A stretch of DNA of 25,103 nucleotides. Origin: DATGFK01 sp040007395. GTDB taxonomy: Bacteria > Chloroflexota > Anaerolineae > Aggregatilineales > UBA2796. A model generated the notes under the pieces. That model did not search any database and was not told the DNA's origin. It worked only from the letters and a program-made list of their open reading frames with translations. The position numbers were made by a program, and so were the translations under genes. How positions within the stretch are numbered: position 1 is the first letter of the stretch; every line of letters begins with the position of its first letter. The DNA is taken from the NCBI GenBank assembly GCA_040007395.1, contig JBDTVG010000130.1, forward strand, positions 1 to 25,103, in the 5' to 3' direction. Shown piece by piece: positions 7,817 to 14,696 of the stretch.

Positions 7817-8450
7817 GATTTTCGGAGCCTCTCTCTAACGCCTTGTGATAAGGTCAATCTAAGCGGCACAGTAACCTCTGGGATTGGTAACACTACCTGC
7901 ATTTTGAGTTGAGAGTTCGCAGTTTTTGAATGTATCTCGTTTCGGCTTGCAGGCTGGCTTCCTCACTAAATCCAGCCTACGAGAGTTTCACTCGCGAAGA
8001 ATCGGGTAGACGCTCTATTGTGTTTTGGATCATTACTCTGCTGGAGAGACAGTATCGCTATAAGGAACCCAATGGGCGGCATACATAACCCTATTGGATA
8101 GGCCGGAGGTCGTTTGGTTGATCATAGAATACACTACATGTGTGACATGTAATGTCTCAAATAGGGTTGCTGAGGATAGAAGGTTTGAGGTCTAATCTTG
8201 CCCGTGAAATATGGACAAGTAGCTAATCTTGGAATTTTTTTGAATTATCCGGGGCTAAGATAGCTGAGTGATGCAGTCGATAATTTAGGCTGCATTGCAT
8301 GTTTTACAGTGGGCTAGTTTTTTGCGTACTCTCGGCAACCTTGCAATTTCAAGCGACACGGAAAATAATCCCCAGAACGGAAGCGTTGCTTCTCTGTTTC
8401 TAGGGGTTTAGGGGGCAACATAATGATTTATCCGGCGGAAAGTGAGCTTC
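7817..8450. other. 634-base gene-poor region with dyad sequences
   Basis: No convincing gene is seen between the divergent PIG-L and Doc-like genes. Two structures stand out: a perfect 7-bp dyad TACATGT-GTG-ACATGTA (8135-8151), and a 9-bp inverted repeat AACCCTATT (8087-8095)/AATAGGGTT (8160-8168) that encloses it. A 52-codon ORF at 7930-8088 has no recognisable features. The base composition is more AT-rich than in the flanking genes. Confidence 0.5.
8135..8151. promoter_or_regulatory. 17-bp dyad, possible operator
   Basis: TACATGT and ACATGTA are perfect inverted repeats around GTG. Size and symmetry fit a site for a dimeric DNA-binding protein. It lies about 300 bases before the first Doc-like gene, and no cognate regulator is encoded next to it. 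Confidence 0.3.
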
Positions 8451-8933
8451 ATGCGCTATCTTAGCCTCTCGGAACTCATCTACATCAATGGCACGATGCT
8501 CAACAATAAGAAGATTCTCAGCGGCACACAGGAGATTCGCGATATTGCGCTGCTTGAGGCAGCAGTCGCCCGACCAGCTGCCAGTGCCTTTGGTCAGGAT
8601 GCCTACCTTACGTTGAGCGAAAAAGCTGCCGCGCTGCTGCATTCGCTGGTACGTAACCACCCGTTTACCGATGGCAACAAACGTACTGCTACTGTGGCGA
8701 CAATTTTCATGTTCGCGGTAAACGGACAGCGTATTATCTGGCAGCCTGAGGAGGCGCTCACTTTCATCCTCAAGGCAGCAGAAGGACAGTATGATCTAGA
8801 CAGTCTGGCGCGGTGGTTCCCCTTAACGCCCAGTGAGGAATCGCCGCAAGAGGACGCTGAAAAAGATATGCTTACTATCGCTCGGATTATTGAAGATCAG
8901 AGATGGCTGCTCGATGAACTCAGCAAACGATAA
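8451..8933 (+). CDS. Doc-like Fic family protein (first of pair)
   Basis: The 160-residue protein starts MRYLSLSELIYIN, typical of death-on-curing (Doc) proteins, and has the Fic core HPFTDGNKRTA at 70-80 (H70, D74, N76, K77, R78). The GNKR form matches Doc, which phosphorylates EF-Tu, rather than the GNGR form of AMPylating Fic enzymes; activity here is inferred. An acidic helical tail of about 30 residues (from PSEESPQEDAEKD) extends past the Doc fold. A GTG at 8442 in the same frame is possible, but the ATG at 8451 fits the family start and has a GGCGGAAAGTGAG stretch upstream. No Phd-like antitoxin is seen next to it. Confidence 0.85.
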   Translation: MRYLSLSELIYINGTMLNNKKILSGTQEIRDIALLEAAVARPAASAFGQDAYLTLSEKAAALLHSLVRNHPFTDGNKRTATVATIFMFAVNGQRIIWQPEEALTFILKAAEGQYDLDSLARWFPLTPSEESPQEDAEKDMLTIARIIEDQRWLLDELSKR

Positions 8934-9321
8934 GCCTATCCACTATTTAACAACCTCGGATCTGTACAATATCAACAGCGAAATCATGGACGGCGATACG
9001 CTGGTTCGCGATCTACATTTGCTTAGTTCGGCAGCAAACCGTCCGATGCTGGTTTTGTTCGGACAGCCTCAGTTCCCGACGCTGTTGGAGAAAGCCGCCA
9101 CCCTGCTAGAGTCGTTAGCCTATCACCATTTGTTCATGGATGGTAACAAGCGCACCGCAGTACGAGCCGTTACCCTGTTTCTGGAATTGAACGGCTACGA
9201 AGTGACATGGGACTATGCGACGGAATATCCATTTATCCTCGAAGTGGCACAGGGTTTGCATGATATACCGCAGATCGTGGAGTGGTTGGGGCAGTTTGTC
9301 CGGGCTGTAAGAGAGTCTTGA
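8914..9321 (+). CDS. Doc-like Fic family protein (second of pair)
   Basis: This 135-residue protein has the same fold as its upstream neighbour: KPIHYLTTSDLYNINSEIM at the start, and the Fic core HLFMDGNKRTA at 72-82. The ATG at 8914 lies inside the end of the preceding gene, giving a 20-base overlap in another frame and suggesting translational coupling. A reading from 8833 would add 27 basic residues with no family match. It lacks the acidic tail of the first copy, and the two differ widely outside the core. They look like an old tandem duplication or a two-component unit. Confidence 0.83.
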   Translation: MNSANDKPIHYLTTSDLYNINSEIMDGDTLVRDLHLLSSAANRPMLVLFGQPQFPTLLEKAATLLESLAYHHLFMDGNKRTAVRAVTLFLELNGYEVTWDYATEYPFILEVAQGLHDIPQIVEWLGQFVRAVRES

Positions 9322-9335
9322 GCAGCTTTTTTCTA

Positions 9336-9378
9336 AAACTATCCCTCTCCACAATATGACGGTGGAGAGGGATAGTTT
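9336..9378. terminator. Bidirectional terminator hairpin
   Basis: A perfect 17-bp stem (9336-9352 with 9362-9378) encloses a 9-base loop, with A and T runs at its outer ends. It sits between the second Doc-like gene (+) and the lipoprotein gene (-), which converge here. The CCCTCTCC core is shared with the hairpin at 1490-1518. Confidence 0.8.
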
Positions 9379-9386
9379 ATTGCCAT

Positions 9387-10061
9387 TTACTGCGCGGTAG
9401 GCGTGATACGTGGGGTGACTACTGGAGTAGCGTTCTTATAGGTCTGGTAAGGCAAGAAGCCGTTCCAACCTTGCAAAGTCGCCGTATCCTTGATCTTGTC
9501 CCAATCGTTGGGGTCGAGGAATAGCACCATAACTACAGGCGAATTGGCAGCGAGTTGGCTGGTCGAGTCACCGGGAGTTACCCAAGCAACCAACCCTTTT
9601 TCGGGATAGACCATTGCCACTGCTACTTCTTTGTCTGTGTAATCAACTGGGTTGACAAATTTGGGCTGACCAAACTTGTCGATGACCTGTTGGGCGGTCA
9701 TAGTCGGAGCCACCTTGACCAGCATCGCACTCACGACACCCTCCAGCGTGGCAGAAAGCTGGCAGCACGGATCGCCATCTTTGGCGGCCCAGCTTGCCCC
9801 GGCGGGCTTATCTCCACTTTTATCCTGACTTTGCACATTGTCGAAAGTGGGATCTGCTTTGATCGTGGTCAGGGCATCAGAGAAGTTAGTTTTGCCAACA
9901 ATGATACCGTGAAAGCATGGGCCGGAACACGACGCATCCTGACTTAGCAGGCTAGTGTCCTTCAGGTATTTATCCGATTTGAGGGGCGGCGGCGCACCAC
10001 AGCCAGCGAGCAGCGCTCCAAAAATGACAAAAGCAACGGTCAGTCCGAGTATTTTTTTCAT
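9387..10061 (-). CDS. Lipoprotein of unknown function
   Basis: The 224-residue protein has a clear lipoprotein signal: MKKILGLTVAFVIFGALLAGC, with lipobox LAGC and lipidated Cys at 21. The mature part contains two Cys-rich spots (DASCSGPCFHGI and GDPCCQL) and the segment TAQQVIDKFGQPKFV. This segment resembles the short helix-strand pieces of periplasmic SmpA/BamE-like or DUF domains, but I do not recognise the family. The C-terminus is Thr/Pro-rich. It is expected on the outer face of the cytoplasmic membrane. The ATG has a weak ribosome binding site. A terminator-like hairpin at 10181-10214 separates it from the exoprotein gene upstream. Confidence 0.75.
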   Translation of the reverse strand: MKKILGLTVAFVIFGALLAGCGAPPPLKSDKYLKDTSLLSQDASCSGPCFHGIIVGKTNFSDALTTIKADPTFDNVQSQDKSGDKPAGASWAAKDGDPCCQLSATLEGVVSAMLVKVAPTMTAQQVIDKFGQPKFVNPVDYTDKEVAVAMVYPEKGLVAWVTPGDSTSQLAANSPVVMVLFLDPNDWDKIKDTATLQGWNGFLPYQTYKNATPVVTPRITPTAQ

Positions 10062-10180
10062 CCGAATTTAGCGCAGAAAATTCTCCCTGCATTGAGGGGA
10101 AACGTGCGCCCTGCTCCTTCTGTAAACTACATCAGCCAATAATAGGGTGGAACGCGACAGCACCCACTTGCGATCACTTC

Positions 10181-10214
10181 GGGGAAAATGGGACATAGCA
10201 GATCACTATGCCCC
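10181..10214 (-). terminator. Terminator after PPC-domain exoprotein gene
   Basis: On the minus strand GGGGCATAG (10214-10206) pairs with CTATGTCCC (10198-10190) with one G-U pair and a 7-base loop, and ATTTTCCCC follows. It lies 18 bases after the stop of the 734-residue exoprotein gene. Confidence 0.6.
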
Positions 10215-10231
10215 CTATATCCTAGCAGCGA

Positions 10232-12436
10232 TTAGTTGGTTTGGGCAATAGTCAGTTCATAGGTTCCGACAGTCCCGCCCAGTTGAACGCCATAGCGGGT
10301 TGCGATGACAATATAGGTGCCATCGGCTGTCGCCTTGTAGACAATCTTCGAATTCGCGTCCTTGCCGGGTGTCACATCGTCATTGTTGGCAAGCTGCTGT
10401 TTGCCATCGGGACTGAACAAGTACAAGTTCGGATCGAGATTGCCGCCTGTGTTACGCATCACAATCGAGATCTGGTCGTTGCGGCGAGCCTGATAGGTAT
10501 ACACGACAAACGGTATCGTCTCGTTGATCTCACCTGAAACTGGTGTGGCAAGGCTCAAGGCAGGCGTATTGTTATTTAACTGGGTCGTCATATCCGCTGT
10601 GAAGCGATTATCGACAAGTCCTTCGGCGCTGCCCTTCGTCGCGGTACCATCCTGTCCTACGGTAAAAGTCGTGAGATAGTGGAGTTTGCTTTCGTTGGGA
10701 CGTTTGGGGGTATCCGTCGTGATCACATCAATCCCTTTGACCTTGACATTCAGCTTGTACTGGATAACCGATGTATCGTTACAGCGATCTTGCAGCCACA
10801 CGCTAACCTCATAAGTGCCGGGGATCAAGGCATCCGGGGGCCAGTAGGCATACGTAACAGGTGATGTCGTGGGATTCGTACACTTGAAGTTGCCTAACCG
10901 ATCCAGCACACCGCTATTATTGGGAGTCGCATTGTCGGAAAAGACAGATACGCCGGCTGGGTCACGGATCAGTAACCTCAAATCGGCTTTCGTATTCCAA
11001 GTGAGCGAGATCTGGATGCTACCGTCTGGCAGCGGGGCAACTGTTGGTGTCGTGGAAGCCGTTGTCGAAGCAGGTACTAAGGTAGGCACTGTCCCAGCAT
11101 TGCTAACCGCCGTGCGACCACTGGTTACATTCAGGCTATAGCCGCCTTCAGTCCCGCCGATCTTGAGCGCAAAACGGGTCGCGATAACCGTGTACCGCCC
11201 CTCACCCAATTTCTGGTTGGCGATCTCTGAGTTGCGTGTGTTCTGGCTGGCATCGTCGTTACTGGCGACAATATTGCCATCCGTACCTAGCAGTACTAAA
11301 AATGTGTCGAGGCTGCCGCTCGTTGCGTTCATCGTAATCGTAACGGGCTGTGCATTTGCCGCAACATCGAAGCTCCACGCATCGGCTGGATTCTGGAAAT
11401 CGATAGTACCCGTTACCGCCGTGCCAAGTGTCACTGTCGAAGCAGCACTAATCTTGTCCGCAAACGGAGCTAGATCAATCGATAAGTTTGGGCCACCCGC
11501 CTCTACAGTAACTTTATCGGGTGCATCAACACGAAAGCTGCTGACATATTGTTTATTCGCTGACAGTGACCCGCGAATCGGATCAGAAGCCACGCCATCG
11601 ACAGTCACGGTAATACTGAACGGCACATCGCCCGTTGCCTGTTGTGGCTCTTGCGTCCCTGCTTTAGTCGCTGTTGGCGTGGTGCCGCACGCTTTGCTGT
11701 AATAGACAATGATCTCGTAACTACCAGCGGGTACATTGCCAGCCGACCAGTTTACCGTTTCCGATGGATTATCAGCGGTAGCCGTCGCACAATTCCCATT
11801 GGTATCTTTGTCGAGTTTACCGCCGCTTGTAGTACTTGGGGTGCGGAAGTTCACCGCGCCGCCAACTGGATCGCGCACTTCAAGGTTGAAGTCATCGTTA
11901 GTCGCCCAACTGAGTTCTATCGACATTCCCTGTGTCAGTACGACTTGCGAGGTCGTAGGGGTCGAAGCAGTTTGCGCAGCAGCAGTGCCTGTCAGCGCCA
12001 AATTAAAACTGCCCGCGACCGTACCTTGTGCGCCATTACCCCGCAATAAAGTGATGATATAACGCCCATCTTCGGGCAGTGCTACATCACTCATGGTTAA
12101 TGTGGCCTTGACGAGTTCTGCGCTTTGGTTAAGCACTACTCCCGTTGGGCTAGTCAAGATAAGTGCCAGCGACAATCCGCGAGTGTTGCTGGTTGCCGTA
12201 ATCGTAATGCGATCTCCGGTTTTACCATCGAACGCAAACGCCTGTGCGAAAGTTTTTGCATCCATAGTTCCGTTGAGAGTGTCGCCGATGTTGATCACAC
12301 GGGGGCTGTTGTCCTGTGCCAAAACAGCCGGAACCGCCACGCGAGTGATCACTACCGATGTCACTACTAACAAGGTAACAAGCGCCGCCCCCAGGCGACG
12401 CCCTGTGTCGGGGCGAGCATTAAATAGCCAACTCAT
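10232..12436 (-). CDS. Secreted multidomain protein with PPC and YfaP-like repeats
   Basis: The 734-residue protein has a long signal peptide (1-40, ending AVLA). It then alternates two kinds of beta domain. Regions resembling the bacterial pre-peptidase C-terminal (PPC) domain lie at about 45-150, 338-437 and 628-730; the last two share the motifs LYLFSPDG or FLVLLGTDG followed by NDD, and YTVIATR or YIVIATR. Between them lie two related domains at about 165-280 and 470-570, with SWATNDDFNLEVRDPVG, GGKLDKD, and PAGSYEIIVYYSKACG or PGTYEVSVWLQDRCND. These resemble DUF2135/YfaP domains. No peptidase domain is present, so a cell-surface or adhesive role is inferred. The ATG follows AGGAGA, and a good promoter lies upstream. 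Confidence 0.85.
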   Translation of the reverse strand: MSWLFNARPDTGRRLGAALVTLLVVTSVVITRVAVPAVLAQDNSPRVINIGDTLNGTMDAKTFAQAFAFDGKTGDRITITATSNTRGLSLALILTSPTGVVLNQSAELVKATLTMSDVALPEDGRYIITLLRGNGAQGTVAGSFNLALTGTAAAQTASTPTTSQVVLTQGMSIELSWATNDDFNLEVRDPVGGAVNFRTPSTTSGGKLDKDTNGNCATATADNPSETVNWSAGNVPAGSYEIIVYYSKACGTTPTATKAGTQEPQQATGDVPFSITVTVDGVASDPIRGSLSANKQYVSSFRVDAPDKVTVEAGGPNLSIDLAPFADKISAASTVTLGTAVTGTIDFQNPADAWSFDVAANAQPVTITMNATSGSLDTFLVLLGTDGNIVASNDDASQNTRNSEIANQKLGEGRYTVIATRFALKIGGTEGGYSLNVTSGRTAVSNAGTVPTLVPASTTASTTPTVAPLPDGSIQISLTWNTKADLRLLIRDPAGVSVFSDNATPNNSGVLDRLGNFKCTNPTTSPVTYAYWPPDALIPGTYEVSVWLQDRCNDTSVIQYKLNVKVKGIDVITTDTPKRPNESKLHYLTTFTVGQDGTATKGSAEGLVDNRFTADMTTQLNNNTPALSLATPVSGEINETIPFVVYTYQARRNDQISIVMRNTGGNLDPNLYLFSPDGKQQLANNDDVTPGKDANSKIVYKATADGTYIVIATRYGVQLGGTVGTYELTIAQTN

Positions 12437-12489
12437 TTAATAATGTCTCCTGGTTTGACTCCACACGCGGAACAGGCCGCTTCTACGCT

Positions 12490-12518
12490 AGTGTAGCGGA
12501 TGCAAGGCATGTTGCCAA
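12490..12518 (-). promoter_or_regulatory. Promoter of PPC-domain exoprotein gene
   Basis: On the minus strand TTGGCA (12518-12513) and TACACT (12495-12490) are 17 bases apart, about 54 bases before the ATG. The -10 box lies inside a small dyad, CGCTA-GTG-TAGCG (12486-12498), which could bind a regulator. Confidence 0.5.
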
Positions 12519-12555
12519 TTCTTGCGGCACACTTCTTTTGATATTTTATAGTGCG

Positions 12556-13863
12556 CTACGGTGCAATCGTCGGTGAGTCGGTGGGCGTTGAGGGCGCAGA
12601 GAGGCCAATTGGAGCCTGACCGAGATCGATAAAAGTGGTCGTGGCAGGTCGCACGTTAATATCTCGACTCAGTTTCAGGCCACCCACTGTCACTACTACC
12701 TGATAATCGCCCGCTACGACATCGCCAAATACGAAGTTTTCGCCCCATACATCATCACTGTTGACGTGTCCAGTGCTGATCCCCGGCGAAGGGGGTTTAG
12801 TGCGGACATAAGTCGTCGTCGTGTCTACCACGCGCCCGCGCTGCCAGAGTTCCACTGTCGCATCTTCGACCTGTTTGCCATCGCGATAAATGATCTTGCC
12901 CGCAATTACCCCGCGATCCAGATAGGGAGCCATCCACAGGATCGGGTTACGGGTGTTGTAATATAGGTTCTTGCCGACCCGGACTTCAAAGTGAACATGC
13001 GGGCCACTGACCACACCGCTTTCGCCACTCAGCCCCACAATATCGCCTGTGTCCACATGCTGATTGATCTGCGCCAGAATTACGGCAAGATGCGCGTAAA
13101 GGGTAAAAACTGGCTGTCCCTGATAACCAAAATCGTGTTCGATAATCACGACGTTACCGTAAGTATAGGCCGCATCGGTGACTCTGCCGTTTTCCATCCA
13201 GATGTAATTGTCTGCCGCCCACACGACTCGACCCGGTCCTGCCGCCCGTACTTCCTTACCAATCGGGTTGGGCATATCAATCCCATGATGGACGCGCCAC
13301 ACGTTCTGCGGGCCATCAGAGCCGTAAGGGTAATATTGCAAGCTGACACTGTTCGCGCTGGAGTCTACCGGACGCTTGAACCAGAAGTGATCGCGAGGGT
13401 CCATCGAAAGCGGTGCGACCTCCGCAGGCGGCGAAAACTGACCCAGATTAGGATTATTCTTGGCGGAAACCACGACTTGCCCAGTTGGGCTGGGAACCGA
13501 AGTCGGGCCGGGACGAGTCGGCGTGATCGGGATATAGCGGGTGGCGGTGGGCGTTGTCCCTTGAAAAACCTGCCCCGGTTGCAGTAGAATCGGCGTACCT
13601 GTCACTGGCGGCAAAGTCGGTGGGGCAAAACTCGCTTCTGGCAGATCGTGCGTCGGGATGAGCGTCGCGCCGTTAACAAGCTGATTCTGGATGACCTCTT
13701 GCCACGACGATTTGCCTGTGGTGCTGGTTGGTGATGGCCCCGCAATCGTATAGGACACGGCGGGCGCTGTGTTCCGCAGCAGCAAGTAACCACCCGCTAC
13801 CAGTGCGATCAACAGCACCGCAAAGCCCTGCATATCACGATTTTTTGTTTGCAAGAAAGGCAA
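12556..13863 (-). CDS. M23 family metallopeptidase (LytM-like), membrane-anchored
   Basis: The 435-residue protein has an N-terminal membrane helix (about 11-29, FAVLLIALVAGGYLLL) and a long Pro/Thr/Ser linker to about 155. A LytM/M23 peptidase domain follows, with HHGID (H192, D196), YAHL (H258) and the GPHVHFEVR motif (H289, H291). This set is complete for zinc binding and catalysis. Such enzymes cut peptidoglycan cross-bridges or activate amidases. Residues 320-420 (GKIIYRDGKQVEDATVELW, GDVVAGDYQVVV) look like a carboxypeptidase-regulatory or CnaB-type beta domain. The start is uncertain: TTG at 13863 or 13854, or ATG at 13833; none has a strong ribosome binding site. Confidence 0.9.
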   Translation of the reverse strand: MPFLQTKNRDMQGFAVLLIALVAGGYLLLRNTAPAVSYTIAGPSPTSTTGKSSWQEVIQNQLVNGATLIPTHDLPEASFAPPTLPPVTGTPILLQPGQVFQGTTPTATRYIPITPTRPGPTSVPSPTGQVVVSAKNNPNLGQFSPPAEVAPLSMDPRDHFWFKRPVDSSANSVSLQYYPYGSDGPQNVWRVHHGIDMPNPIGKEVRAAGPGRVVWAADNYIWMENGRVTDAAYTYGNVVIIEHDFGYQGQPVFTLYAHLAVILAQINQHVDTGDIVGLSGESGVVSGPHVHFEVRVGKNLYYNTRNPILWMAPYLDRGVIAGKIIYRDGKQVEDATVELWQRGRVVDTTTTYVRTKPPSPGISTGHVNSDDVWGENFVFGDVVAGDYQVVVTVGGLKLSRDINVRPATTTFIDLGQAPIGLSAPSTPTDSPTIAP

Positions 13864-13963
13864 GCCTCAATCCAATTAGTGAACAAATAGTTGTGCTCAC
13901 TTATCCATTCTTGTAGGAAATAGTCAGGATAGGTGGGATGGCAAGTATCAACGATAGACATGC

Positions 13964-14380
13964 TCAAGGCAGTAACTCGAAATATTCACAATGAGATGGA
14001 CGTACCATCGCAAAATCTCGACGATCAAATGTGGCGATTTTTTGAATATTCAAACGTTCCGCTAGCGCCATAATAGCACAGTCCACGAAATCAAGATCAG
14101 CCCTTGGATAGGCGGTCATGATACGTTCTGCTCGCTGAATATCCTCGGTTGTCAAAGCCACTGTTTCAACTGGTGTGTTGGTAAAATTCCGCAAAAACGC
14201 TGTAACCGCTAGAATTCCACCTTCGCGGTGTAAGAGGAAAGTCACCTCTGGCAAGACAACATCAGGTATAAGTGGTCTATCATGGGTATCTTCGCTGTAA
14301 TTCAGCGCCTGGCCGTGTTTCTTGTCTTTCGCATTATGTAAAGCATATAGAAAGCTGCTATCAACCAGCGTACTGGTCAT
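13964..14380 (-). CDS. PIN-domain toxin (VapC-like)
   Basis: The 138-residue protein has the PIN nuclease pattern: TLVDSSFLYAL with D7, LPEVTFLL with E45, LDFVDCAIMALAERL with D100 (D95 and D97 nearby), and ATFDRRDF with D119 and D122. VapC toxins cut tRNA or rRNA using these acidic residues and Mg2+. The ATG directly follows the stop codon of the upstream antitoxin-like gene (TAGATG), the tight coupling usual for VapBC. Length is normal, and no catalytic residue is missing. Confidence 0.88.
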   Translation of the reverse strand: MTSTLVDSSFLYALHNAKDKKHGQALNYSEDTHDRPLIPDVVLPEVTFLLHREGGILAVTAFLRNFTNTPVETVALTTEDIQRAERIMTAYPRADLDFVDCAIMALAERLNIQKIATFDRRDFAMVRPSHCEYFELLP

Positions 14381-14674
14381 CTATTCCCCATCTTGCAATC
14401 GCTTGAGCAGATAGTCTGCATATTCATCCCGCAAAATTTCACGGCTACGCTCTGCAATATCTGGATCGCCTGCATTAATCGGATTTTCTCTGGCAACACG
14501 AGCCATATCAGCAAATGAGGCTATCTGTACCTCCGTAACATCGTGACCGGAATCCTCTTCACGAAAATAATGGGTGAGCGCCTCTTGCAACACTTCCTCA
14601 ACTGGACGATGTGTACTCCGTGCCAGATTTTGTAGACGTTCTGCCATTTCGCCCGTAATCGTAATATCAGCCAT
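14381..14674 (-). CDS. Antitoxin-like protein (VapB partner of PIN toxin)
   Basis: The 97-residue protein begins with a strand-helix-helix pattern (ADITITGEMAERLQNLARSTHRPVEEVLQEAL) typical of ribbon-helix-helix antitoxins. An acidic, helical tail follows (DPDIAERSREILRDEYADYLLKRL), which would wrap the toxin. Its position immediately before the PIN gene supports the role. The ATG has a GAGGAA site 10 bases upstream. It begins only 22 bases after the stop of the large PD40 gene, leaving little room for its own promoter, so autoregulation may be absent or the promoter may lie inside that gene. Confidence 0.8.
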   Translation of the reverse strand: MADITITGEMAERLQNLARSTHRPVEEVLQEALTHYFREEDSGHDVTEVQIASFADMARVARENPINAGDPDIAERSREILRDEYADYLLKRLQDGE

Positions 14675-14696
14675 TGTCAGTTATTCCTCACCTTAC

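Noticed and set aside
7930..8088. 52-codon plus-strand frame in the gap before the Doc-like genes, considered as an antitoxin
   Set aside because: No ribosome binding site, no antitoxin-like pattern, and too far from the Doc-like start.
13878..13901. Imperfect dyad AGTGA-ACAA/TTGT-GC-TCACT upstream of the M23 peptidase gene
   Set aside because: The arms are offset by two bases and no promoter boxes fit around them, so support for an operator is weak.
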